A stretch of DNA of 64,000 nucleotides. Source: an uncultured Eremococcus sp. Lineage in GTDB: Bacteria > Bacillota > Bacilli > Lactobacillales > Aerococcaceae. The position numbers and the translations under genes are program-made. The stretch covers positions 43,578-107,577 of the forward strand of contig CALUDO010000003.1 of assembly GCA_943914835.1 (NCBI GenBank), written 5' to 3'. The notes beneath the pieces were generated by a model. It ran no database searches and had not been told where the DNA came from. It was given only the letters and a program-made list of their open reading frames with translations. Position 1 is the stretch's first letter, and each line of letters begins with the position of its first letter. This document shows, piece after piece, positions 1 through 8,626 of this stretch.

Positions 1-324
1 TTTTGACGCATGGACTAAGACAGGTCTCTCCCCACTTCGGCTAAGGTAATCATTCACTTGCTTAGCTACATTGCGAATTGCCTTGGTTGGAACCACAAAT
101 AAAATTAAATCAACTGCATTCAAGGCTTGCTGGAGATCATCAGTCGCTTTTAAGGCTTGGGGCAGTTGAACGCCTTTCAAATATTTTTCATTCTCCTGGT
201 GGCTGTTAATAGCATCTACCAAGGCCCGGTCACGGCCCCATAATTGAACCGAATGCCTATTATCCACTAAGACCTTAGCTAAGGCTGTTCCCCAGGAACC
301 ACTACCTAAAACAGCTACTTTCAT
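1..324 (-). CDS. gpsA: NAD(P)H-dependent glycerol-3-phosphate dehydrogenase, N-terminal part
   Basis: Cytosolic enzyme that reduces dihydroxyacetone phosphate to sn-glycerol 3-phosphate for phospholipid synthesis. Only about the first 108 residues are in the window; the rest lies beyond position 1. The N-terminus carries the dinucleotide-binding loop (LGSGSWGTAL, residues 6-15) followed by the family's typical Trp-Gly-Arg strand. The start ATG (324-322) overlaps the lgt stop as ATGA, with AGGGAGG just upstream inside lgt, so the two are translationally coupled. It is the third gene of an hprK-lgt-gpsA operon. Confidence 0.93.
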   Translation of the reverse strand, partial: MKVAVLGSGSWGTALAKVLVDNRHSVQLWGRDRALVDAINSHQENEKYLKGVQLPQALKATDDLQQALNAVDLILFVVPTKAIRNVAKQVNDYLSRSGERPVLVHASK

Positions 325-1151
325 AATCTACCTCCCTGCCTTTCTATATAATAATTATCTGGCTGATATTTGCGATTAAGACCTAAATATATCAAAGCCA
401 GGAGAATTAAGACAACCGAAAGCCATTGAGATACTCTGAGTGATCCCCAGTAGAGGCTGTCTGTCCGCATACCCTCAATAAAGAATCGACCAATACCGTA
501 CCAAATAAGATAAAAGACAGCCACTTCCCCTTTAAGTAGGAACCGTTTTTTATGTCTGATAGACAGAATCAAAGCAAATCCTATCAAATTCCACATAGAC
601 TCATATAAAAAAGTTGGCTGATAATAGGCCCCATTAATGTACATTTGTTCAATAATAAACTGAGGAAGGCCAAGTCCTTCTAAAAATGATCGACTCACTT
701 GACCACCATGGGCTTCTTGGTTCACAAAGTTCCCCCAGCGCCCGATGGCCTGGGACAACATTAATGCAGGTGCGGCAAAGTCAAACAGGGTAATAAAGTT
801 CAATCCTTTACGTTTAGCTAGATAGATAACGGTCAAAGCTCCGCCAATGACACCCCCATATATCGCTATCCCTCCATTCCAAATCTGAATAATCTGTGCT
901 GGATGGGCTAAATAATAATCTAACTTAAAAAGGACGTAATAGAGGCGAGCACCAACAAAGCCAAAGATAACAGCATAGAAAAAAATATCAAACATAGCGT
1001 CACTATCAATTCCCTGCCGTTGACCTTCACGTCGGAAGAGATATTCTCCCAGTATGATTCCCACAACAATAATCACAGCATACCAACGAACAGGCCAAGG
1101 ACCTAAATGAAAAGCGACCGGATCAATTGTCATTACTTCCACTGCTGTCAT
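321..1151 (-). CDS. lgt: Prolipoprotein diacylglyceryl transferase
   Basis: Membrane enzyme that moves diacylglycerol from phosphatidylglycerol to the lipobox cysteine of prolipoproteins, the first step of lipoprotein maturation. The 276-residue length is normal and there are about seven hydrophobic segments. The Lgt signature with GRWGNFVNQEAHGG lies at residues 137-150, and a GGIAIYGG loop at 93-100. The start overlaps the end of hprK by 29 nt; an in-frame ATG at 1133 is an alternative start. Its presence shows the cell can lipidate proteins, which matters because several exported binding proteins in this window have no lipobox. Confidence 0.95.
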   Translation of the reverse strand: MTAVEVMTIDPVAFHLGPWPVRWYAVIIVVGIILGEYLFRREGQRQGIDSDAMFDIFFYAVIFGFVGARLYYVLFKLDYYLAHPAQIIQIWNGGIAIYGGVIGGALTVIYLAKRKGLNFITLFDFAAPALMLSQAIGRWGNFVNQEAHGGQVSRSFLEGLGLPQFIIEQMYINGAYYQPTFLYESMWNLIGFALILSIRHKKRFLLKGEVAVFYLIWYGIGRFFIEGMRTDSLYWGSLRVSQWLSVVLILLALIYLGLNRKYQPDNYYIERQGGRL

Positions 1152-2088
1152 CCTCTTTCCTAGTTGAATTTGACTGAATTAAAAGATCTAAGCGGCGGGA
1201 AAATTCTTTCCGTGCATCAAAGCCCAACTCACTCGCTCTAAAATTCATAGCGGCCGATTCAATAATTACTGCCAAATTCCGTCCTGTTTTGACCGGAATC
1301 TTAATGGTCGGCACTTGTACTTCAAAAATTTTCTCGTATTCATGGTCATATCCCAACCGATCATATTCAATGGTCCCATCATCCTTTCGAAGATCGATTA
1401 TTAAATCTAAGCGGTGCTTACGAGTTACCGCTCGAACACCAAACAAAGTCATTACATTAATAATGCCTAAGCCTCGAATTTCTAATAGATTCTGCAGAAT
1501 ATCCGGAGCTTCCCCCATTAAGGTGAGCTCATCAATCTGGTAAAGTTCTACTCGATCATCAGCAACAAGACGGTGCCCTCTTTGGACCAGTTCCAGGGCG
1601 GTTTCTGATTTCCCCACTCCAGAAGCTCCAATCAAGAGAACTCCCATTCCGTAAACTTCAAGAAAAACACCATGCTTAGAAAAACGTTCAGCAATAAACG
1701 TTTCTAAAAAGTTTGCCACATTGGCAAGGACTCGAGAGGTCTTAGCCCGAGCCGATAAAATAGGAGTCCGGCTTGCTTGGGCGACCGGGATTAAGGTTTC
1801 AGGCACCTCCATCCCTCGAGCAATAATAATGGCCGGCGTTTCTAGACTGCAAATATTTTCAAATAGCTCTTTTTGTTCTTCTTCAGACTTGGTATTAATA
1901 AAACTCATTTCAGTACGTCCTAGGAGTTGCACTCTCTCAGGCGCATAATTTTCGGTAAAACCCACTAAAACCAGTCCAGGTCTTGAAACCTCACTGGACA
2001 GAAAAGGTTGGTCTTGAAATTCCTCACCATAAGCTATATCGATGGCCAGGGTAGTCGTTAAATCTTTGACAGTCACAATCCGTGTCAT
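1123..2088 (-). CDS. hprK: HPr kinase/phosphorylase
   Basis: Bifunctional sensor that phosphorylates or dephosphorylates Ser46 of HPr and so drives CcpA-dependent carbon catabolite control in low-GC Gram-positives. It has an N-terminal HprK domain and a C-terminal kinase domain with the P-loop GASGVGKSE (about residues 154-162), the following VADD segment, and the signature LEIRGLGIINV (about 202-212). I chose the ATG at 2088 because AGAGGTGG sits 6 nt upstream and the N-terminus then matches family length; the longer frame to 2106 adds six residues that overlap this ribosome binding site. First gene of hprK-lgt-gpsA. Confidence 0.96.
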   Translation of the reverse strand: MTRIVTVKDLTTTLAIDIAYGEEFQDQPFLSSEVSRPGLVLVGFTENYAPERVQLLGRTEMSFINTKSEEEQKELFENICSLETPAIIIARGMEVPETLIPVAQASRTPILSARAKTSRVLANVANFLETFIAERFSKHGVFLEVYGMGVLLIGASGVGKSETALELVQRGHRLVADDRVELYQIDELTLMGEAPDILQNLLEIRGLGIINVMTLFGVRAVTRKHRLDLIIDLRKDDGTIEYDRLGYDHEYEKIFEVQVPTIKIPVKTGRNLAVIIESAAMNFRASELGFDARKEFSRRLDLLIQSNSTRKEDDSSGSNDN

Positions 2089-2162
2089 GGCCCCACCTCT
2101 TTTCATTTCAATCTCTCCATAAGTATAGGAATTTTAAAAAGAAATAACAAGTTTAAGACCAC

Positions 2163-2186
2163 AAAAAAGGAGCGGTAACCCGCTCC
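2163..2186 (-). terminator. Intrinsic terminator after yvlC
   Basis: A 7-bp GC-rich stem (GGAGCGG / CCGCTCC, loop TAAC) is followed on the minus strand by six T residues. It separates the uvrA-yvlB-yvlC group from hprK. Confidence 0.85.
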
Positions 2187-2205
2187 CTTATTTATTATAT
2201 ATAAG

Positions 2206-2505
2206 TTAGAAGTTATCCCAATCCTCATCCGAGTCTGGGGTTACATCCTTGCGTTCCTTACTTGAATCAGCCCCTTGTCCGGGCCAAGACCAGGAAGACT
2301 TCCGCTTGTCTCCATTAACTTCATAGTCATTGGGTAAGATAATAGCTAGACCAAAATAAATCCAGAATAGGACACTGCCTGTTGGAAAAGCCCCAATGAA
2401 GAAAATTAAGCGGAAAATAGTTGAATCAATATTGAAGTAGTCTCCAAGTCCACCACATACTCCGGCTAATTTACGATCTGTTGATGATTTGTATAATTTA
2501 TTCAT
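2206..2505 (-). CDS. yvlC: PspC-domain membrane protein (YvlC-like)
   Basis: Small 99-residue protein with an N-terminal PspC domain: the [19 protein letters not shown] motif (residues 3-21) and one hydrophobic segment (about 30-58) ending in the family's ILPNDY-type tail. The C-terminal third is hydrophilic and acidic, with Trp-Ser repeats. PspC proteins sense or respond to envelope stress at the membrane. It lies 2 nt after yvlB. The order uvrA-yvlB-yvlC-hprK-lgt resembles the Bacillus subtilis chromosome, which supports the YvlC assignment. The exact role is not known from the sequence. Confidence 0.85.
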   Translation of the reverse strand: MNKLYKSSTDRKLAGVCGGLGDYFNIDSTIFRLIFFIGAFPTGSVLFWIYFGLAIILPNDYEVNGDKRKSSWSWPGQGADSSKERKDVTPDSDEDWDNF

Positions 2506-2507
2506 TC

Positions 2508-3929
2508 TTATCCCTCTTTCTCTTGGTCCAAATTATCTTTTAAGTAAATATTACCTAATAAGGTATCTAAATCAACTTTTACGTCTCCTTGATTACCAGG
2601 TCGGTCTAAGTTTGCCTGACGACAATCTTCTGCTACTTTTTGCTCACTTAAACGTGACAAGACACGTCCTTGTTGAGCCTTGGCCTGGCCGATGAGATGC
2701 ATTGACTGAGGAAGGGCTAATTTTATTTGACCTACCAGGGTCTTGATAGAAATATTCCCGTCATCTGCATTATTCTTTGTTACGAGGATATCTGTATGAT
2801 TACCTTCAACCTTCAAATCCTTAATCCAGGATGCCAAACGAACCTTCCCATTTCCTTGGCTCACTTTTATTGTTTCAAAGTGACTATCATGAACTTGGAT
2901 ATCTCCGTTTAAGTTTTCCACTGACGCCTGGTTGCCTAGCCCACCTCTGACAGTGAGGCTACCGTTGCGGCTGAGCAGAAACTGGTCCTTCGCATTCAAA
3001 GCTTCCATCGATAAGTCTCCATTAGTTAATTCAATTCTTACCTGGTCATAGACTTTTTGAGGAAGAAGCAGGTGCCCGTCCATAGCAATTCGTGGCGAAA
3101 GCACTTTAATAATCAAGACACGATCTACGACTTCAACCTGGGCATATTCCATAAAAGTATCTAAGTTCACTTGGTCATAATTTCCGTGGAGACGGATGTC
3201 CGCTTCTAAGCTAGCCTGACTTCCTTCACTGGAAACCAGGTCCAAGGAGCCATTTAAGATTTTGACTAGAACTTGATCAAATTCATCTTCAAATACCAAA
3301 CTTTCCTGCAGGTGTTCAGTTTTGGGCCAAGGAATTTGCAGGGATAAGTTAATATCCTTGCTATTAAAATTTTTCACTAAATCGGACATTTGACCTATTA
3401 AGTTAGTTCCCATTTTTTTGGACTCTTGAGTAAAACGTTTAGCTGCCTCAGAATAGTCTTGATCGTTAAACAAGCGCTTAAAATTCTCTTTGTAGTCAAA
3501 ACCTGCTTGGTGATTTGTTTCTGATTCAGTTACCTTTTTATTGTCGCGCTCTTTACCCAGAAATTCAATATCCGTCTTAACTTCCTTAATGTCACGTTCA
3601 AGCACTTCAATCTCGTCTTTGAATTGCTCTTCTTGGCTCTTCATATCTTCACTTAAGTCATCTAATTCAGAGAATATTTCAATCTCCCTCAATCGTTGCT
3701 TAGCAATCGTCAGACGTTCCTCTTTTTCCTTCAAGACCTCTTGCTTACTTTGGATAGCGTCTTCAAGCTCTTCACTCGCTTTACTTGAAGACTCTTCCTT
3801 TATTTCTGAAGCTTGGGCCTTTTGCTGATCATTCACCGGGTCCTTGCTCGCTTCCAATAAATCCAAGGCTTCTTCCATTGAAATGACTTCTTGCTTCACT
3901 AAGTCTAAAATTCTATCTTTTTGATCCAT
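2508..3929 (-). CDS. yvlB: YvlB-like protein with SHOCT-like N-terminus and DUF4097 adhesin-like beta domain
   Basis: A 473-residue protein. Residues 1-30 form a short helical SHOCT-like segment. Residues 45-130 are a charged, strongly predicted coiled coil rich in Glu/Lys/Gln. The C-terminal half (about 200-460) has the repeated beta-strand pattern of DUF4097, seen in YvlB. It has no signal peptide. I chose the start at 3929, preceded by GGAAGG; the frame runs open 43 codons further upstream but that stretch lies in the uvrA terminator. B. subtilis yvlB is linked to envelope stress together with yvlC, as here. Molecular function unknown. Confidence 0.8.
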   Translation of the reverse strand: MDQKDRILDLVKQEVISMEEALDLLEASKDPVNDQQKAQASEIKEESSSKASEELEDAIQSKQEVLKEKEERLTIAKQRLREIEIFSELDDLSEDMKSQEEQFKDEIEVLERDIKEVKTDIEFLGKERDNKKVTESETNHQAGFDYKENFKRLFNDQDYSEAAKRFTQESKKMGTNLIGQMSDLVKNFNSKDINLSLQIPWPKTEHLQESLVFEDEFDQVLVKILNGSLDLVSSEGSQASLEADIRLHGNYDQVNLDTFMEYAQVEVVDRVLIIKVLSPRIAMDGHLLLPQKVYDQVRIELTNGDLSMEALNAKDQFLLSRNGSLTVRGGLGNQASVENLNGDIQVHDSHFETIKVSQGNGKVRLASWIKDLKVEGNHTDILVTKNNADDGNISIKTLVGQIKLALPQSMHLIGQAKAQQGRVLSRLSEQKVAEDCRQANLDRPGNQGDVKVDLDTLLGNIYLKDNLDQEKEG

Positions 3930-3994
3930 AGCCTTCCTTCCTTTCAAGATCCCATATATAAGCTTTCTACACTTATTATTATGCCAAGGAAGGC

Positions 3995-4032
3995 AAAAAT
4001 AAACATAGGCCCAAAGACCTATCTTTATTTTT
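3995..4032. terminator. Terminator or attenuator between uvrA and yvlB
   Basis: Hairpin with arms AAAATAAA-c-ATAGG and CCTAT-c-TTTATTTT around an 8-nt loop. It would give U-rich 3' ends on either strand. It begins 5 nt after the uvrA stop. Confidence 0.7.
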
Positions 4033-4035
4033 GTC

Positions 4036-6858
4036 CTATTTATTAAGAATTTTGTCAAGATAATAGCCAGTATAGGAATCTTCTACTTGTGCTATCTCTT
4101 CCGGGGTCCCAGTTGCGATTACCTGACCGCCGCCAACGCCACCTTCAGGTCCCATGTCAATAATATAATCAGCGGTCTTAATGACATCAAGATTATGCTC
4201 AATAACTACAACAGTGTTCCCAGCCTCTACCAAACGGTCTAGAACAGCAATCAATCGTTTGATATCAGCAGGGTGAAGTCCTGTGGTTGGTTCATCCAAG
4301 ATATAGAAAGTGTCACCAGTCGAAACCCGTTGAAGCTCTGCCGCTAACTTCATCCTTTGAGCCTCCCCACCAGAAAGGGTCGTTGCAGATTGCCCCAAAC
4401 GAACATAGCCCAAGCCAACATCAACCATAGTTTGTAATTTACGTTTAATCTTAGGAATATTGGTAAAAAAGTTTAAAGCTTCATCGATCGTCATATCTAA
4501 GACCTCGGCAATATTCTTACCCTTATAACGTATGGCCAGAGTTTCAGAATTATAGCGAGTCCCATGACAAATCTCACAAGGAACATAAATATCGGGCAAG
4601 AAATGCATTTCAATCTGCTTGATACCAGCCCCCTTGCAGGCCTCACATCGTCCGCCCTTAGTATTAAAACTGAAGCGGCCTTTCTTGTAACCGTGAATTT
4701 TAGCTTCATTGGTTTGAGCAAACAGATCACGAATATCATCAAAGACAGAAGTATAAGTGGCTGGATTGGATCGTGGTGTCCGACCAATTGGAGATTGGTC
4801 AATATCAATGACTTTGTCCAAAGCTTCCCAACCCTTAATATCCTTAAATTGGCCAGGTCTATCCTTAGTGGAACTAAGTCGTTTAGCCAAGGCTATCTTG
4901 AGAATTCGATTGACTAGACTTGATTTACCAGAACCAGAAACTCCGGTCACGCAAGTAAATCTTCCCAAGGGAAAGGCCACATCCACGTCTTTCAAGTTAT
5001 TTTCTTTTGCTCCAACCACTTCAACCCAGCCATGATCATCTTGGCGACGGTCTTTGGGGACTTCAATGGCATCAATTCCAGCCAGATACCGTCCCGTCAC
5101 CGAGTCTGGGTTCTCCATCACTTCCTTGGGCGTTCCAGCAGCAACCACACGTCCACCATGTTCTCCGGCACCGGGCCCGATATCGACAATATAATCAGCT
5201 TCCAGCATAGTTTCGTCATCATGTTCAACGACAATAAGTGTGTTATCCAAGTCTCGCATTTGCTTAAGTGAATTAATTAACCGAGCATTATCACGTTGAT
5301 GAAGACCAATGGAGGGTTCATCGAGAATATACATTACTCCGCTCAAGTTGGACCCAATTTGGGTAGCCAAGCGAATTCGCTGGGCCTCCCCACCTGATAA
5401 AGACCCCGCTACCCGACTAAGGGTTAAATAATCCAAACCGACATTATTCAAGAAGCTAAGTCGATCACGAATCTCCTTAACAATAGGTTGACTGATAGCT
5501 CTGCGACTATCTGGAAAAGTTAAATGACTAAAGAAATCTAAAGCATCATGAACAGAAAGGTCAGTCAACTGGGAGATATTATAATCTTCAATTTTTACCG
5601 ATAAGGCCTTTTCATTTAACCGGTATCCATGACAAATAGGACAGGTCAATTCATACATATATTCACTCATTCGATCTCGAGTGAAGTCAGATGAGGTTTC
5701 GTGGTAACGACGGTCTATATTATTTAAGACACCCTCAAAGGAGACCATTTTGTTAGTCCTTTGCTTACCCATCATAGACTTATAGGTGAATTGATAAGAA
5801 ACATTCTCCCGCCCATACATAATAGCTTCTTGCTGATCCTTAGACAAATCTTCAAAAGGTTTGTCCATAGGAATCCCTTGGCTCTCCGCAAAGGCTTGTA
5901 ACATGGAGAAGTAATAATAATTATCCTGGTTCTTCCATGGCGCTAGGGCCCCATCATTTAAAGAAAGAGAAGGGTCAGGGATGACAAGATCCTGGTCAAC
6001 TGACAGCTTGGAGCCTAAGCCATCACAGGCCGGACAAGCTCCGAAGGGAGCATTAAATGAAAAGAGACGTGGTTCTAATTCGTCCACTGTGAAATCACAA
6101 TATGGACAAGCATAATGTTCATTAAAGTGTAAATCATCCCCATCAATCACATCAATTATTAAGTAACCTTCGGCGAAATTAAGAGCTTGTTCCACTGAAT
6201 CAAAGAGACGGGACCGAATCCCATCCTTAATAACAATTCGGTCTACCACTGCCTCAATCGTGTGGTTCTTATTTTTATTAAGGTTTGGAAGATCTTCAAT
6301 ATCATAAAGGTCTCCATCAATTCGGACGCGGACAAAACCTTCTTTTGCCACTTGTTCGAGTATCTTGACATGCTGCCCTCTTTTGTTTCGGACTAAGGGA
6401 GCTAAGACCTGTATCCGTGTCCGATCTGGCAAATCTTGAATCCGGTCGACAATTTGTTCAGCAGATTGCCGTTCGATTGGAATGTGATGGTTAGGACAGT
6501 AGGGGGTACCCACACGGGCATATAATAAACGTAGGTAATCATTAACCTCAGTAGCAGTCCCAACCGTTGACCGGGGATTGTGACTGGTAGTTTTCTGGTC
6601 AATGGAGATTGCTGGACTTAAGCCCTCAATAGAATCAACATCAGGCTTATCCATTTGCCCTAGGAATTGTCGGGCATAGGCTGATAGGCTCTCCACATAC
6701 CGACGCTGTCCTTCAGCATATAAGGTGTCAAAGGCCAAAGAACTCTTGCCTGATCCTGATAACCCTGTCATGACAACCAATTTATTTCTTGGAATATCTA
6801 AATCAATATTCTTCAAATTATGAGTGCGTGCCCCTCTAATTTTAATAATATCTTTCAC
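4036..6858 (-). CDS. uvrA: Excinuclease ABC subunit A
   Basis: DNA damage-recognition ATPase of nucleotide excision repair; works as a dimer that loads UvrB. Full length at 940 residues. Two ABC modules are visible: Walker [10 protein letters not shown] near residue 32 and GVSGSGKSS near 640, with LSGGEAQR signatures in both halves. Two zinc modules are present: CPYC...CPAC near 250-275 and CEAC...CEIC near 740-765. The start is GTG at 6858; the bases ATGTTGTGA overlap it, so a two-codon mini-ORF (ATG TTG TGA) ends on the start codon. uvrB is not adjacent. Confidence 0.97.
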   Translation of the reverse strand: MKDIIKIRGARTHNLKNIDLDIPRNKLVVMTGLSGSGKSSLAFDTLYAEGQRRYVESLSAYARQFLGQMDKPDVDSIEGLSPAISIDQKTTSHNPRSTVGTATEVNDYLRLLYARVGTPYCPNHHIPIERQSAEQIVDRIQDLPDRTRIQVLAPLVRNKRGQHVKILEQVAKEGFVRVRIDGDLYDIEDLPNLNKNKNHTIEAVVDRIVIKDGIRSRLFDSVEQALNFAEGYLIIDVIDGDDLHFNEHYACPYCDFTVDELEPRLFSFNAPFGACPACDGLGSKLSVDQDLVIPDPSLSLNDGALAPWKNQDNYYYFSMLQAFAESQGIPMDKPFEDLSKDQQEAIMYGRENVSYQFTYKSMMGKQRTNKMVSFEGVLNNIDRRYHETSSDFTRDRMSEYMYELTCPICHGYRLNEKALSVKIEDYNISQLTDLSVHDALDFFSHLTFPDSRRAISQPIVKEIRDRLSFLNNVGLDYLTLSRVAGSLSGGEAQRIRLATQIGSNLSGVMYILDEPSIGLHQRDNARLINSLKQMRDLDNTLIVVEHDDETMLEADYIVDIGPGAGEHGGRVVAAGTPKEVMENPDSVTGRYLAGIDAIEVPKDRRQDDHGWVEVVGAKENNLKDVDVAFPLGRFTCVTGVSGSGKSSLVNRILKIALAKRLSSTKDRPGQFKDIKGWEALDKVIDIDQSPIGRTPRSNPATYTSVFDDIRDLFAQTNEAKIHGYKKGRFSFNTKGGRCEACKGAGIKQIEMHFLPDIYVPCEICHGTRYNSETLAIRYKGKNIAEVLDMTIDEALNFFTNIPKIKRKLQTMVDVGLGYVRLGQSATTLSGGEAQRMKLAAELQRVSTGDTFYILDEPTTGLHPADIKRLIAVLDRLVEAGNTVVVIEHNLDVIKTADYIIDMGPEGGVGGGQVIATGTPEEIAQVEDSYTGYYLDKILNK

Positions 6859-6894
6859 AACATGTTCGCTCCTATCCCTTGCTTAATCTTCTTC

Positions 6895-6900
6895 ATTATA
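6895..6900 (-). promoter_or_regulatory. Extended -10 promoter of uvrA
   Basis: TATAAT preceded by TGC (extended -10) lies 37 nt upstream of the uvrA GTG start. No good -35 hexamer is seen. A possible half LexA site (GCGAACATGTT) overlaps the start, but the palindrome is incomplete. Confidence 0.5.
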
Positions 6901-6946
6901 GCACAGCTGATGATAAGGGCTCATTTAATGCTTAAACCATCCTCGC

Positions 6947-6979
6947 AAAAAAAGCGGTAAGCCCATGGGGTTACCGCTT
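6947..6979 (-). terminator. Intrinsic terminator after the flavoprotein gene
   Basis: A 9-bp stem AAGCGGTAA / TTACCGCTT with T-run on the minus strand, 24 nt past the stop codon of the flavoprotein gene. Confidence 0.88.
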
Positions 6980-7002
6980 AGATAGAATAATTAAATTTAT
7001 CA

Positions 7003-8481
7003 CTAGTCTTGAACAAAGTCACCGGCCACTTTACCAGCTTGGCGTCCAAATACAATAATATCAGCCACTGCATTTCCACCAATCCGGTTAGATCCATGTA
7101 CACCACCTACAACTTCTCCGGCAGCGTATAAGCCTTCGATGACTGAACCATCCTCAGTAAGCACGTGTGTTTCGGTATCAATTTTCAAGCCACCCATGGT
7201 ATGGTGGATACCAGGGGCAATTTTAATAGCGTAGTAGGGAGCTTGAGATAAATCTCTTTCCATCCCTGTGGTCCGTTCAAATTCCTTGTCCTGTCCTTGA
7301 GCCACAGCTTCATTCCAAGTGTCTAGGGTCGTCTTTAAATGGTCTGCTGGAATGTCTAGTTGTTCAGCCAATGCTTCAATCGTATCTGCCTTAGTGACAA
7401 TACCCTTCTCTTCATATTGACTCATGGCCTTAACAGAATCTGCAAGGGCTTGGTCTGCAATAATATAAGCGTATTTCTCAGGCAGGTCAATAATATTAGC
7501 AGACACCACATCCCGAGTTAATAACTCATTGGTAAAGCGTTGCCCATCTTGATTTACTAGAATACCACCTTCTCCTCGGACTGCTTCAGTCACTAGATAT
7601 GAAGTTTCTTGTTCAACGGTAGGATGTATTTGGATTTGATCCATATCTACCACGGCCGCCCCTAATTCTTGTGCCATCTCAATTCCGTCGCCTGTGGCCC
7701 CCTCATGATTGGTAGTCACGAAGCCCTCCAGTTCAGGCTTAATATCACTAACCATCTCCAGATCACCACCAAAACCTCCAGTAGCTACAATCACTGCTTT
7801 GGCCTTAATAGACTTGTCTTGTCCTTCGACCGTCACATCAATCCCACTGACTTTCCCATCTTCTTCATTAATTTTGGTTACTTCCGAATTTACAAAGAGT
7901 GGAATTTCTTGTTCATGAATGTTCCGTAATAAGCCCTCCACTAAATACCCACCGACAGCCGCTCCATCTTCTGGACGGTGAATCCGAGCCACTGAAGCAC
8001 CCCCAGAGAAGGTGATATTATTAAGGGTAATTCCCATGGAATCTAACCATTCAATGCCGTCAGCTGAATGATCCACCAGAAAATGTAAGAGATCTGGATC
8101 ATTGGTCTCCTTTCCACCTTCAAAGGTTTCCTTATAAAAGAGATCATTACTATCTTCAATACCTTGGTCTTTCTGGAATTTAGTTTCAGATGCATTCATA
8201 CCCCCAGAAGATTTAGAGGTATTCCCGCCAGCGATGGGCATCTTTTCAAATATGACTACGTCAGCTCCAGCTTCCTTTGCCGATAAGCCCGCTGCCATTC
8301 CTCCACCACCAGCGCCAATAATAACAATATCGTATTCGTCCTTAAGATCTGCAGGATCTGTATACCATTCTGACGTTTCCGATGCACCTGAACTTACATC
8401 TTCCTCCGCAAAAACATTCGCACTAGGTCCTAGCAATAAAAGGCTGGAAATAAATCCCAGAGCCAACTTCTTAAATTTCAT
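7003..8481 (-). CDS. Exported flavocytochrome c / fumarate reductase-type FAD flavoprotein
   Basis: A 492-residue exported FAD protein of the succinate dehydrogenase/fumarate reductase flavoprotein family. A Sec signal peptide (residues 1-25, ...NVFA then acidic) is followed by the FAD loop VIIGAGGGG (about 53-61). All four signatures of fumarate reductase catalysis are present: QIHPTVE, AVRGEGG...RFTNE, IHHTMGG and GSNRIGGNA. There is no FMN-binding (flavinylation) domain and no heme motif, so electrons must come from a separate partner. The start at 8481 has a strong AGGAGG. Substrate may be fumarate or another enoate such as urocanate. It stands alone between two terminators. Confidence 0.85.
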   Translation of the reverse strand: MKFKKLALGFISSLLLLGPSANVFAEEDVSSGASETSEWYTDPADLKDEYDIVIIGAGGGGMAAGLSAKEAGADVVIFEKMPIAGGNTSKSSGGMNASETKFQKDQGIEDSNDLFYKETFEGGKETNDPDLLHFLVDHSADGIEWLDSMGITLNNITFSGGASVARIHRPEDGAAVGGYLVEGLLRNIHEQEIPLFVNSEVTKINEEDGKVSGIDVTVEGQDKSIKAKAVIVATGGFGGDLEMVSDIKPELEGFVTTNHEGATGDGIEMAQELGAAVVDMDQIQIHPTVEQETSYLVTEAVRGEGGILVNQDGQRFTNELLTRDVVSANIIDLPEKYAYIIADQALADSVKAMSQYEEKGIVTKADTIEALAEQLDIPADHLKTTLDTWNEAVAQGQDKEFERTTGMERDLSQAPYYAIKIAPGIHHTMGGLKIDTETHVLTEDGSVIEGLYAAGEVVGGVHGSNRIGGNAVADIIVFGRQAGKVAGDFVQD

Positions 8482-8574
8482 TTCCCTTCCTCCTCTTGTG
8501 AAATTATACACTAATTATATCATGGCTTGATAGAGATAACAATATAAGGAGGTTAAACGTTTTCAGATAAAAGC

Positions 8575-8602
8575 AAAAAAACCAAGGACCGGAGTCCTTG
8601 GT
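8575..8602 (-). terminator. Intrinsic terminator after pstS
   Basis: A 9-bp stem (ACCAAGGAC / GTCCTTGGT) with six T residues following on the minus strand; ends the pst transcript. Confidence 0.9.
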
Positions 8603-8626
8603 AATTATTTAACTAAATCTATTAAA

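Noticed and set aside
4497..5271. Several overlapping ORFs antisense or out of frame to uvrA
   Set aside because: Shadows of uvrA; composition reflects the reverse frame of conserved motifs.
6862..6875. LexA (DinR) box upstream of uvrA
   Set aside because: GCGAACATGTTG resembles CGAACNNNNGTTCG, but the right half is missing or at the wrong spacing.
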